Shown here in pieces: positions 9,955 through 20,105 of a stretch of DNA of 64,000 nt. The notes below the pieces were generated by a model that did no database searches, was not told where the DNA came from, and was given only the letters and a program-made list of their open reading frames with translations. A program made the position numbers and the translations under genes. Source of the stretch: Dermacentor variabilis (lineage: Eukaryota > Arthropoda > Arachnida > Ixodida > Ixodidae); assembly GCF_050947875.1 (NCBI RefSeq), contig NC_134568.1, positions 249,444,767-249,508,766 of the forward strand, in the 5' to 3' direction. The first letter of the stretch is position 1, and every line of letters starts with the position of its first letter.

Positions 9955-12900
9955 ATGGATTTGAAGTCGTTGCGCAAACCGAAATTGTTGGAGCTTGCAA
10001 GAGAGTTGGGTCTGGATGTCTCAGACAAACTAAGAAAACCTGAACTGCTAAGGACTATTCTTGAGTTAGAGGCTGAGGATGACGAGCTGTCGGAATGCCT
10101 TGAGACTATTGAGGAGAGGTCAAAAAGACAGGAGCGCGAACTTAAAGAGCAAAAAGAGAAACAGGAGCGCGAACTTAAAGAGCAAAAAGAGAAACAGGAG
10201 CGCGAACTTAAAGAGCAGAAAGAAAAAGAAGAGCGTGACCGTCAACACGCTTTGGAAATGAAGCGTCTTGAGGTAGAGATGGAACGCGCTCGTAATGGAA
10301 GTCAGGCACACGGTGCAGGAGAACGAGTATTGTTCAAAATGACTGACCTGATGCGGCCGTTTAAGCTTGGAGAGGACATTGGTTTGTTCCTGGTTAACTT
10401 TGAGCGAACGTGCGAGAAGCAGGGGTTCTCTCGGGAAACGTGGCCACAGCGCTTGCTCACTTTGTTACCCGGCGAGGCGGCCGACGTAGTCGCTCGCTTG
10501 GATAGAGAGGAGGCAGAGGATTTCGACAAAGTAAAATCGAGTCTGCTAAAAAAGTACCGGCTGTCTGCGGAAGCGTTCCGTCGGAAGTTTCGGGAAAATG
10601 AGAAAGCTAAAAGTGAGTCATATACAGAGTTTGCGTATAGGCTTATGTCGAACATGCAGGAGTGGCTCAAAGAAGAGAAAGCGTTTGGTGACCACGATAA
10701 AGTTTTGCAGTGCTTCGGGCTAGAACAGTTTTATAGTCGGTTACCGGAGAACGTGCGATACTGGGTCTTGGATAGGCCAGACGTTTGTACGGTGGCTAGA
10801 GCCGCTGAGCTAGCCGAGGAGTTTGTGACGCGTCGAGCTCGCGGAGCTAAGGACGGTCAAAAGGGTGAATTTGGCTTGAAGTTTGAGAGGCCGAAGTTCA
10901 CGCCCATGAGATTAAAGGGGGACACGCGTAGTGAGGATGCGAGTGAAAGCAGTCCGACCAAACGTAAAGAGACGGCGGCAGCCAAACGCAGAAAGCGGTT
11001 CGAGATGAGGCGAGCGCGCGTTTGTTATACGTGCCAGAAGCCGGGTCACTTTTCGGCGCAGTGTCCGGAAACAACACCAAAAGTTGTGTTTTTTTCAATA
11101 GGCAGCACTGACGAGAACATGAAGCTTCTCGAGCCTTACATGCGAGACCTCCTCGTGAACGGGAAAGAGTGCAGAGTGCTTCGCGATTCCGCAGCTACGA
11201 TGGATGTAGTTCACCCGTCTTACGTAGAACCCCATATGTTCACGGGCGAGTGCGCATGGATCAAGCAAGCCGTGGAAGCTCATAGCGTGTGTCTGCCAGT
11301 AGCAAAGGTGCTTATTGAAGGACCTTTCGGAGCGCTTGAGACAGAGGCGGCAGTGTCATCTATGCTGCCACCCCAGTACCCGTACCTATTTTCAAACAGG
11401 TCCGATCACCTCCTGCGCGAGAAGGGGCTTTTGTTTGGTGAAGCTAGTGTTCAGGCCTTAACCAGATCGAAGGTTCGGGAGCTCGCTGCAAAGGCGGTAG
11501 TTGCGGGGCCGACGTTATCAAACAACGAAAAAGGGTCAGAGGCGCAGCAAGCTGATATTCAGAGCACGCCCGAACTGAATAAACTTGAGTCTGTAACGTT
11601 AAAGGCGCCAGATACTGGAGAGGAAACGCCCGACACGGGAAAGTTAGAAGAGCTATCTACTGATTTGCTCATCGCGCCTACGTCAGACGGACTTGATAGG
11701 TTGCTAAAAGTCAGCCGGTCGGCTTTGCTAGCCGAGCAAAAGAAGGATGGTAGCCTAGAAAACATACGCTGCAATGTCAAAGAAGGTATCGCCAGGAAAA
11801 ATGCGCGTTTTGTGGAAAGAGGTGGAGTCCTGTACCGGAAGTATCTAGACCGCCGAGGAGTGGAGTTCGATCAGCTGATCGTGCCTCAATGCTATCGTCA
11901 GGATCTGTTGCGCTTGTCACACGGGGGTTCGTGGTCCGGACACCTAGGAGTTAAGAAAACTAAGGACCGTCTCTTGCAAGAGTACTATTGGCCAGGGTGT
12001 TTTCGGGACGCAGACCATTTCGTGAGGACATGTGACACCTGTCAGCGGGTGGGCAAACCAGGGGACAAATCAAGGGCGCCGTTGAAATTGGTACCTATCA
12101 TTACGGAGCCTTTTAGACGGCTCGTTATTGATACAGTGGGACCTCTGCCGGTAACAGCCACGGGGTACAGACACATTTTGACTGTGATCTGCCCAGCGAC
12201 AAAGTTCCCTGAAGCAGTGCCGCTTAAAGAACTCAGCTCAGTTGAGATAGTTAATGCACTACTGTCCATATTTGCGCGAGTTGGTTTTCCTGCGGAAATC
12301 CAATCAGATCAGGGCACAGTGTTTACTAGCGCTTTGACGACAACTTTTCTCGAAAGGTGTGGGGTAAAGCTGCTACACAGCTCAGTGTACCACCCACAGT
12401 CGAATTCCGTTGAGAAGCTCCACTCCGTCATGAAGCGCGTGTTGAGAGCGTTGTGTTTTGAACATCGAACTGACTGGGAGCTGTGTCTGCCTGGGGTGAT
12501 GTTTGCATTAAGGACCGCGCCGCATGCAGCTACGGGGTTTTCGCCAGCTGAACTGGTGTACGGTCGCTCGCTTCGGTCTCCGCTTCGCATGCTTCGAGAA
12601 TCGTGGGAAGGTAGGGGCGACGAGCCAGTCGTGGTGGAGTACGTACTTAAGCTCCTCGAACGCTTAAGAAGGGCACAGGAGTTGTCAGGTGAAGCAATGA
12701 CAAAGGCCCAGCAGAGGGCCAAGGTTTATTATGATCGGACAGCCAGGGCCCGTCGTTTTGAGGTGGGCGATGAGGTCATGATATTGCGCACATCGCTAAA
12801 CAACAAACTAGACGTGCAGTGGGAGGGCCCAGCACGAATTGTTCAGAAACTGTCGGACGTTAACTACGTGGTAAGTCTGCCAGGAAAGCGGAAAGCACAG

Positions 12901-14448
12901 CAAGTTTACCACTGTAATCTGCTCAAACCTTATAGACAAATGGAAGCAGTGGTGTGCATGATGGTAAACGTTCCTGAAGAGCTTCCGGTCGAGCTTCCGG
13001 GACTAGGCTCAGTGACGAACAGGGAAGACACCGGTCAAATCATTAGTGACCTTATCAGTAAAGCACCGCTGTCGCCTGAGCAGAAAACCGAACTACACCA
13101 GCTATTACAAGAGTTTCAAGGTCTGTTCTCTGAGAGGCCTGGTAGGACTTCTGTACTTACTCATGATATAGAACTTACCTCCCCTGAGCCAGTACGATCC
13201 AAGGCGTATTGGGTGTCACCCCGCCAGAGCGATATTATGGAGGCTGAGGTAAAGAAAATGCTACAGCTCGGTGTTATTGAGGCAGGTGAGAGTGATTATA
13301 CCTCCCCTTTGATTTTAGTTGAGGTACCGGGCAAGGAACCTCGTCCTTGCGTCGACTACCGCAGGCTTAATTCCATCACTAAGGATCAAATTTATCCGAT
13401 CCCTAACATCGAGGAGCGCCTTGAGAAAGTTAGTAGCGCTCAGTTTATTTCCACCCTAGATCTTGTCAGGGGTTATTGGCAGGTTCCACTTACAGAAGAG
13501 GCTAGTAGGTATGCGGCGTTCATTTCACCAATGGGAACATTCCGTCCTAAAGTGCTGAGTTTTGGTTTGAAGAACGCGCCATACTGTTTTTCAAGCCTCA
13601 TGGATAAAGTGTTGCGGGGACAGCAAGAATTCGCTTTACCGTATCTAGACGACGTAGCGATATTCTCCGCATCCTGGTCTGAGCAGATGGCACACTTGCG
13701 GGCAGTGCTAACCCGCCTGCGCGAAGCGGGCTTGACAGTAAAGGCTCCTAAGTGCCAGTTAGCACAGGCCGAGGTTGTCTACCTCGGTCACGTGATTGGT
13801 CAGGGTCGTCGCCGCCCCTCTGAAATAAAAGTGGCCGCTGTGCGAGACTTTCCGCAACCGCGCACGAAGACCGATATTCGGTCGTTCTTAGGTGTCGCCG
13901 GCTACTATCAGAGGTACATTCCCAGGTACTCTGATATCGCGGCTCCCCTGACGGATGCTCTAAGAAAGTCAGAGCCTCAAACAGTCGTCTGGGACGAGAC
14001 AAAGGAAAGAGCTTTTAGCGCCCTAAAGAGTGCCCTAACAAACCAGCATGTGCTACGATCGCCAGACTATACAAAAGGGTTCATTGTTCAGTGCGATGCT
14101 AGTGAGCGAGGCATGGGCGTTGTACTGTGCCAACGGGAAAATGGAGAAGTAGAACACCCCGTCCTGTATGCTAGTCGTAAGCTGACCAGTCGTGAGCAGG
14201 CGTATAGCGCCACCGAGAAAGAGTGTGCGTGTCTCGTGTGGGCCGTTCAGAAATTGTCATGCTATCTAGCCGGCTCGAGGTTTATCATTGAGACGGATCA
14301 CTGCCCTCTCCAATGGCTGCAGACCATCTCTCCCAAAAATGGCCGCCTCCTGCGCTGGAGCCTCGCTTTACAACAATATTCCTTTGAGGTGCGTTACAAA
14401 AAGGGGAGTCTCAACGGTAACGCCGATGGCTTAAGTCGAAGCCCCTAA
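9955..14448 (+). CDS. Element A gag-pol polyprotein, integrase upstream of RT (gmr1-type Ty3/gypsy)
   Basis: This is a single open frame of 1497 codons carrying every function of the element. Domains in order: an SAP-like helix-turn-helix N-terminus (about residues 3-38); three 11-residue ERELKEQKEK-type repeats (59-91) within a charged coiled coil; gag capsid-like region (about 120-290); CCHC knuckle CYTCQKPGHFSAQC (357-370); protease motif LRDSAATMDVV with Asp411; integrase with H656/HLGV and C693/C696 zinc site and catalytic Asp726, Asp785, Glu820; GPY/F-like module near 955-1000; RT with YLDD at 1230-1233; RNase H with Asp1381, Glu1423, Asp1448, ending NADGLSRSP. Integrase before RT is the Ty1/copia order, yet both domains are of Ty3/gypsy type. 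No stop codon or frameshift separates gag from pol, so regulation of the gag:pol ratio is not obvious. The start ATG lies in AGCCATGG. There is no env. Confidence 0.93.
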   Translation: MDLKSLRKPKLLELARELGLDVSDKLRKPELLRTILELEAEDDELSECLETIEERSKRQERELKEQKEKQERELKEQKEKQERELKEQKEKEERDRQHALEMKRLEVEMERARNGSQAHGAGERVLFKMTDLMRPFKLGEDIGLFLVNFERTCEKQGFSRETWPQRLLTLLPGEAADVVARLDREEAEDFDKVKSSLLKKYRLSAEAFRRKFRENEKAKSESYTEFAYRLMSNMQEWLKEEKAFGDHDKVLQCFGLEQFYSRLPENVRYWVLDRPDVCTVARAAELAEEFVTRRARGAKDGQKGEFGLKFERPKFTPMRLKGDTRSEDASESSPTKRKETAAAKRRKRFEMRRARVCYTCQKPGHFSAQCPETTPKVVFFSIGSTDENMKLLEPYMRDLLVNGKECRVLRDSAATMDVVHPSYVEPHMFTGECAWIKQAVEAHSVCLPVAKVLIEGPFGALETEAAVSSMLPPQYPYLFSNRSDHLLREKGLLFGEASVQALTRSKVRELAAKAVVAGPTLSNNEKGSEAQQADIQSTPELNKLESVTLKAPDTGEETPDTGKLEELSTDLLIAPTSDGLDRLLKVSRSALLAEQKKDGSLENIRCNVKEGIARKNARFVERGGVLYRKYLDRRGVEFDQLIVPQCYRQDLLRLSHGGSWSGHLGVKKTKDRLLQEYYWPGCFRDADHFVRTCDTCQRVGKPGDKSRAPLKLVPIITEPFRRLVIDTVGPLPVTATGYRHILTVICPATKFPEAVPLKELSSVEIVNALLSIFARVGFPAEIQSDQGTVFTSALTTTFLERCGVKLLHSSVYHPQSNSVEKLHSVMKRVLRALCFEHRTDWELCLPGVMFALRTAPHAATGFSPAELVYGRSLRSPLRMLRESWEGRGDEPVVVEYVLKLLERLRRAQELSGEAMTKAQQRAKVYYDRTARARRFEVGDEVMILRTSLNNKLDVQWEGPARIVQKLSDVNYVVSLPGKRKAQQVYHCNLLKPYRQMEAVVCMMVNVPEELPVELPGLGSVTNREDTGQIISDLISKAPLSPEQKTELHQLLQEFQGLFSERPGRTSVLTHDIELTSPEPVRSKAYWVSPRQSDIMEAEVKKMLQLGVIEAGESDYTSPLILVEVPGKEPRPCVDYRRLNSITKDQIYPIPNIEERLEKVSSAQFISTLDLVRGYWQVPLTEEASRYAAFISPMGTFRPKVLSFGLKNAPYCFSSLMDKVLRGQQEFALPYLDDVAIFSASWSEQMAHLRAVLTRLREAGLTVKAPKCQLAQAEVVYLGHVIGQGRRRPSEIKVAAVRDFPQPRTKTDIRSFLGVAGYYQRYIPRYSDIAAPLTDALRKSEPQTVVWDETKERAFSALKSALTNQHVLRSPDYTKGFIVQCDASERGMGVVLCQRENGEVEHPVLYASRKLTSREQAYSATEKECACLVWAVQKLSCYLAGSRFIIETDHCPLQWLQTISPKNGRLLRWSLALQQYSFEVRYKKGSLNGNADGLSRSP

Positions 14449-14933
14449 CGTAGGAATCAGCCTAAAAATTGTTTGTTACCGATGTTTTTCTTCCTGAGGC
14501 AGGATTTTTTTTAACATATTGCTTTTGTTTAGTGTTTCAAAGTGATGATATGCTTTCTAGTGCAATTTTTCAATTTGTGGACGCGTTCTGAGTGATGCTA
14601 GACTACTGTAAGGAACTAGGCAGTGGTATAAAAAGGGGAAAGAGCCTGGCAGGGCTTAGTGAGGGTTGTGCCGTGCTTGCTGACTGAGCGGTTGAGTTTC
14701 AGCGTAGTTCTAACGCTTGCCGGGAACGAGAGCAAAAATGTGAACTCTCCCGAAGTCACTTTGCAGTGTCCCGTGCGAACCTGAACGAGAGAACGAGGCC
14801 TTCTCTGTGCGCTGCGCTCAAGAAACGTCGAGGGACGCCCGACTTCGGTTATGAGCATCATCGAGCGACATCCCTCCGGACAGCGGATGCAGTCCCCTGT
14901 CCATCGGGATCTCCTTCCCCCGGCGGGGCGGTC
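14449..14933 (+). other. 3' untranslated region and polypurine tract of element A
   Basis: This 485-base stretch between the gag-pol stop and the 3' LTR has no env-like frame. The last part (CATCCCTCCGGACAGCGGATG, then GGCGGGGCGGTC just before the LTR) has a counterpart in element B (CGTCCCTCTGGTCAGCGGATG, then GGCGGCACAGCAGTC). A short G-rich plus-strand priming site is therefore probably conserved here. Confidence 0.6.
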
Positions 14934-15656
14934 TGTTGCGTTTCGCCTGCGACACGCGGTTTTGCCGGCGCGACTGCGGCGGGGCGGCAGACATTTTGGC
15001 CCGTGCGGCGTCGCCGCAACGCTCCCCGCCAGGCGTTTCCAGGCATGTTCCGATGCCACGTGTCTTCATGTGCGTGTGTGAGTGTATGTGCCATTGTGCC
15101 TGAACCAGGCGATGCGACAGCAGGGGTCATCCTCCCCTTACAGTCATTGTGCCTGAACCAGGCGATGCGACAGCAGGGGTCATCCTCCCCTTCCAGTCAT
15201 TGTGCCTGAACCAGGCGATGCGAAAGCAAGGGATCACCCTCTCATTCCAGTCATTGTGCCCGACCGGCAGCGCTACGACAGTGTGCGTCACCATTAGCCC
15301 ATTGTACATTCACGTGCTCGTCTATTGAGGGGTTCCTTCTTGCCCTCAACTGCGAGAGTATAAAAACAGCTGCCCCCGGACGCCAAAAGGAGGGCTCCGA
15401 TTTCTTCTGTTGAGTAAAGTGCTCTCCCGTCTCTCTACCTCGGTCAACCTGACCGCCAACTCTTTGCGATGTTAAAATAAACAAGTTGTTTTGTTGTTAC
15501 CAGTCGACCCATGCTTTGCCGGGACCTTCGGATGCTTCCAGTTGTACCCCAGGCCGCCAGGCCAATGCTACCCTTGGGGCTTGCGACCCAGGTACAACCA
15601 CGGGCGTCAGCGCCGAGTTCCCAACAACCGATCGCGCCAGCGGTGCGATCCAAACA
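14934..15656 (+). repeat. 3' LTR of element A
   Basis: This is the second 723-bp LTR, offset exactly 6056 bases from the first, with the same 53-bp tandem units, TATAAA (about 15359) and AATAAA (about 15475). Two single-base differences in 723 indicate a young insertion. It is followed by the GCAT duplication at 15657-15660. Confidence 0.95.
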
Positions 15657-15660
15657 GCAT
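15657..15660. other. Target-site duplication GCAT, right copy
   Basis: This duplicates 8874-8877 and marks the exact right junction of element A with the interrupted LINE. Confidence 0.9.
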
Positions 15661-17710
15661 GTACCCTTGCGGCGTCTGCAGCCCTTCCTCGAATAAAAAT
15701 CATTCTTTTCTAACTCTCAATTCAGATAACGGGCTCATCTGTCTGCCAAAGATGTGCTTTTACAATTGCGGGAAGAAGTCATAGGACCTCCGTCGTCCGC
15801 CCAAACGAGAGCACTCATCGCCTTAAACCTAAAAGAGGCATTCGATAATGTTGAACATGATCTCATCCTTCGCAATGTTGCACATTCACACTGTTGAATT
15901 TGTATGTACAACTATATCCGCGCATTTCTTCGAGATCGCACAGCCACCGTAGGAATGGGACCGCATCGATCCGGTACGATTTGCCTTGTAGGACGTGGGA
16001 CACCCCAGGGCTCAGTTCTTTCCCCTACTCTATTCAATATCGCGCTCGCAGGGCTCCCCCGGCTACTCGACCAGATCCCTGATGTCGCCCACGCTATTTA
16101 TGTGGATGACATTACTATCTGGTCGACACAGGGTTCCGACGGAGCCATCGAGGACCAACTGCAGCAAGCAGTCGATACAGTTTCCGAGTACGTGAGAAAA
16201 TACGGCTTAATATGTGCTCCGGAAAAGTCGGAGCTCATAATCATTCGCCCCCGGAGCCATTCCTCTACTCCCCCTATCACTGTGCACGTGGATGGCACAC
16301 CGATACCACAGGTTAATCGTGCTCGTATCCTCGGCCTACACATCCAAGCGGATGGCAGGTCAAACTACACTATTTCCCTTCTATCCAGACCAGATTGAGC
16401 AAATTCTGGCCATGATCCGGAGGGTCTCCAACAGGCGCTGGGGCCTTCGAGAAGAGGACCTGCTGCGCTTAGTGGAGGCATGAGTGATCAGCCGCCTTAC
16501 ATACCATCTCCCATTTCAGCGGTTGACCCAAGCGCAACAACTTCGCATAGACGCAATGATTCCCAAAGCGACGAAGCTGGCCCATGGCCTCCCGAACTAT
16601 ACTTCCACACGCCGTCTCCTTAACTTAGGGACACATAACACACTAGGCGAGCTGCTAGAGGCACATTGGGTCAGCCATCGACAGCGCCTCCTACTCACTC
16701 CTACTGGCCGCCATCTTCTCACACTGCTAGGATACTCTGTCCCACCCCTTGAGTATGAAACCCGTCCAACAATCTTGTCGTCAGCGATACGCCAAGCACT
16801 AAGTATTCATCCATTGCCATGTAATATGCACCCCGAGCATGGCAAAAGGTGGCGCAAAGCCCGTGTACGATACATTGGCCGCATGCTTGCAAACATCCCG
16901 GAAACACATATATTATACACGGACACATCACGCACTCAAGAGGGCTATACCTCGGTAGTTTTGGATGGCACCGAATCCCTGAGAGACTCTGCTGCAATGC
17001 GCGGAACAAATGCCGCTTACGGAGAAATTCTCGGTGTTGCTCTTGCAATTCGATACGCCATCCGTGTTCCTTTGGAAGTGTATATATTGACGGACTCGCC
17101 ACAGGCATGCCGGGCGTTCCTATCAGGACATGGCATCCCGAGAGCGGCGCACCAAATTCTCAAACAGATACCGCAAAATACACCAACCACACCTCCCCGC
17201 ATCCACTTACTCTGGACGCCTGGTCATACCTCGCTGCCGGGTAACGAACGCGCACATGCGGTTGCCCGAGAAATTTCCCTCCGGGCGACTCGGCGTGGTG
17301 AGGCGACTAGTTCAGAGTAGGGGGATCCCTTGCTCCGTTACAAAGACATATTCCGTCTTTATACACGCATTCGTCGCACCCACGCCGCACCACCGCCGTC
17401 CTTCTCGCGGGAGGAAGCAGTGGCATTACGCCAGTTACAAACCGCAACTTTTCCAAATCTTGTCTCTCTCAATAAATTCTACCCACTATGTTATGCAGAT
17501 CGTTGCCCTGGCTGTGGCAGCTCGCCCACAATCTTCCACGTCACGACTGAGTGCACTGCAAACCTCTTTCCTCCCTTGCCAACTCTCCTTTACCCCCTAC
17601 GCAACAAAGACCTGTGGGATGATGCCCTCCGCGACGGACCCGAGGTCCTCCGAGCTGTGATACAACGGGCTCGAAACATCGCCGGAATCATCTTAGGGAC
17701 TCTGGACTGA
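15661..17710 (+). pseudogene. LINE ORF2, second part: RT core, RNase H and C-terminal knuckle
   Basis: The reverse transcriptase resumes directly after the insertion (LRRLQPFLE, then SAKDVLLQLREEV and NLKEAFDNVEHD). It shows RGTPQGSVLSPTLFN and the catalytic YVDD at about 16100-16111. Frame breaks follow near 15695, 15890, 16390 and 16481. An RNase H domain follows (about 16900-17290): YTDTS, GEILGVALA, ILTDSPQA and LLWTPGHTSLPGNERAH. The last motif has His where family members usually have the fourth catalytic Asp. After a stop at 17320 the C-terminal region (17330-17710) carries a CPGCG...H...C knuckle and ends at 17710. RNase H plus this knuckle supports the I clade. The copy is dead, but the order of motifs is complete. 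Confidence 0.85.
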
Positions 17711-17772
17711 GGGTTCCTCCCACACTGCTCTCGCCATTCAAATATTATTAATAAAGAAGTTTTACTCTCTCA
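17711..17772 (+). terminator. LINE 3' end with AATAAA and CTCTCT tail
   Basis: A short 3' untranslated tail carries TTAATAAAGAAG and ends TTTTACTCTCTCAC. The LINE fragment ending near 46655 has the same GTTTACTCTCTCTC terminus, and the minus-strand LINE ending near 58771 has a comparable CTCTCTC run. This supports a shared 3' end recognised by their RTs. Confidence 0.65.
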
Positions 17773-20080
17773 CTGGCGCTGGTGGGAGCAGGAACGCCAA
17801 TAGAGTAAAGCCCTTAGATGATCTAATTCAGGGGCTTTACAATAGAGCCTAGCGGGTCTGCGGGCCAGCGGTACGAGCGGGCGAGCGGGCGAGCGGAGGT
17901 GGCAGCGGACCACGGCGGAAAGAAGAGCGCTAGCTCAGCGATCCCTCGCTTGGTCGAGCGGAATGAGCGGAGTTTAGAGCGGAGTAAGGTCCCTGTATAT
18001 GCTCCCGCAGGGAGCAGAGTTGCGCATAACTTTTTCGGCGCCGCTCGCACCGCTATTCGACGATCGTTATACGTGGAAAATGACGTCATATGTTCGACTG
18101 TGCCGCTGCGAAGCCAACTTTACGGGCGCGACGCCGACTCGTTTCCGACAGTGCCACCGACATTGCAATTAGCGGACCGTCGAGCGTGCGTTGCATTCAT
18201 CGGCTCCGGGTTGCATGTACGGTATTCGACGATATTAAGTTAAGGATTTTGGTGAAGTGATACTAAACACATCATACTGACACTTGTATTCCAGTATGAC
18301 GGGGTGCAGCGCACCAAACTGCTGAAACTACACGGAAGGTGGCAAAGTTTTTTATGCAGTGCCGTGAGGACGGACAGACGTGTGCCTGAGACACGTATGG
18401 CTATTGCGTATTGGCCGGGACCGACCGGCTCCGAAAGGGACCAGGTGCGAGGGGCGTTCACCTTGTTTACACTAAAGCAGCATTTATATCGAGTAACACT
18501 CCTGTACACGCTGAAATGCGCATGCCTGGCATGAAATGTTGTTCACTTGTACTATTTTTTGTGTAAATGTGCAGTGAGACACAGACGCGGGACAAAGAAT
18601 GAATGATACGTCTGTGTCGCGCTGCACATATACGCCAAGAATGTTAACTTACCAACTCACCCAGTTCGCTGTGCTGCTTGTACGATTGTTCTGATTATGC
18701 GGGTCTATAACAGTGCGTTCAAAATAGAGTAAATACTAGCCGATACAATTTGCCCTCTGCACCCTGGTTTTTCTCTCCTCTGCTTTTAAAATATTTTTGT
18801 CGGCTTTCTGATTTTTCTGATGTACTGGTGTTCATTGTTTTGTAGTAAGCGAAAATATCGTGCGCTCCCGCTTGTCAGACAGCTGTGATAGCTTCAGTAT
18901 ATACCCTCCGCAATATCTTGCTTGTTCGATCGGCCTTAGTCGACGTGAGGAATGTAGAATTCTTTTTGTATTTTTAATAAGCGCTGTGCTATAGTAAATT
19001 AACCTGAGTAGTATGAAGAGATAAAGAAAAATGTGTTGTATTACAGTGTGCAATGTGTGAATAATTAGTTTGCAATTTTGCCATCTTATGTGATTAGCGC
19101 AATAAAAATAGCCTGTTGTTACCCTTAATAGCTTGTTGCCTTTCCAGTGGCTTTGAACTCTGCCCCCCAAGGCTCCAAGAACCCGCACTCTTCCCCTGCT
19201 GCCACGAGCCATTGCTCATCCATTGCCTTGTACGAAATAAATTTGATCTAGAAGCTCGTGCATCTTGCACCTTTTTCCAGTTGCAGATTTGCTGCTACGA
19301 AGCAGCTGTTTAGTTTGCGATATGAGTGAACCATAAAATTAAGCTTTGCATAAAATCTGCGTGGTTGAACATTTAAGATGCGTTTAAATCTGCGTGTCTG
19401 TACCGGATATATCGAAAACGTGCAGCTGCTCTGAATGTCGGTTAGTGATAAATGACGTCCTGTTAACGGCCAGTGACATAACTGCAGGCACAATAGTTTT
19501 CTTGGCGACGAGCATTAACCGGCTGGTTTCGAAAGCCAAAAAGCGCTCACATAATCGTCCGCCGTACGTGTGTGAAGTTTTCGTTAAACACCCTTTAAAC
19601 ATTTCTTGCCTTTCGTCCTCGGCGAGAAAATTTCATATTCATACTGAAAATCATTACGCCGCTTTTTGTTGCAAGTAAATGCGCGTTTGCACGCGAACTT
19701 TTGAGCTGTTCAAGCCACGGACGTAGTCAGGATTTTATTTCAAGAGATCGAGAGGTGTCCTACTTCCTATATGTACGTTCGTGCGTGTGTTTGTATATGC
19801 GCGGGTATATATGCACATACAAACTAAAAATTTCGGTAGGTTGGCACCCTACCACCCCTCCGGCTACGCCAATGGTTCAAGCGCAGCCTGAATAAAATAA
19901 TGCCATCTAGCTCAGTGCTTGCGAACAATTGCCGCAGGTAGCTCGCGAACAGCAGACAAAAACCAAATTGAACACCGCGCGGCTTTGCCTCCTGCGCGCG
20001 CGAGAAGTGGCTTCACTGCAGAGCTAGAACACAAAGCGGAACTATGCGAAACTCTGCTCCCTGTGGGAGCATATACAGCC
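17773..20080. other. Unassigned DNA with hairpins, no gene supported
   Basis: No coding region is recognisable. A 38-bp sequence at 17993-18030 recurs inverted at 20041-20078 with about four mismatches and is itself partly palindromic (GCTCCC/GGGAGC). A hairpin sits at 18569-18627 with 19-bp arms (GTGCAGTGAGACACAGACG and its near complement). A copy of a GGCTACGCC-type repeat end occurs near 19860. The GAGCGGGCGAGCGG run near 17875 gives this region a GC-rich character unlike its AT-rich surroundings. Confidence 0.45.
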
Positions 20081-20105
20081 AGGGGCGTAGGGGCAAAAAA
20101 TTTCG

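Noticed and set aside
14449..14933. Search for an env gene after gag-pol of element A
   Set aside because: The interval is only 485 bases, has no long frame with signal or membrane segments, and aligns with the noncoding 3' region of element B.
15891..16398. Second RT-bearing frame as a separate element
   Set aside because: Its RT motifs continue those at 8600-8877 in order, and the GCAT duplication shows that it is the same LINE split by element A.
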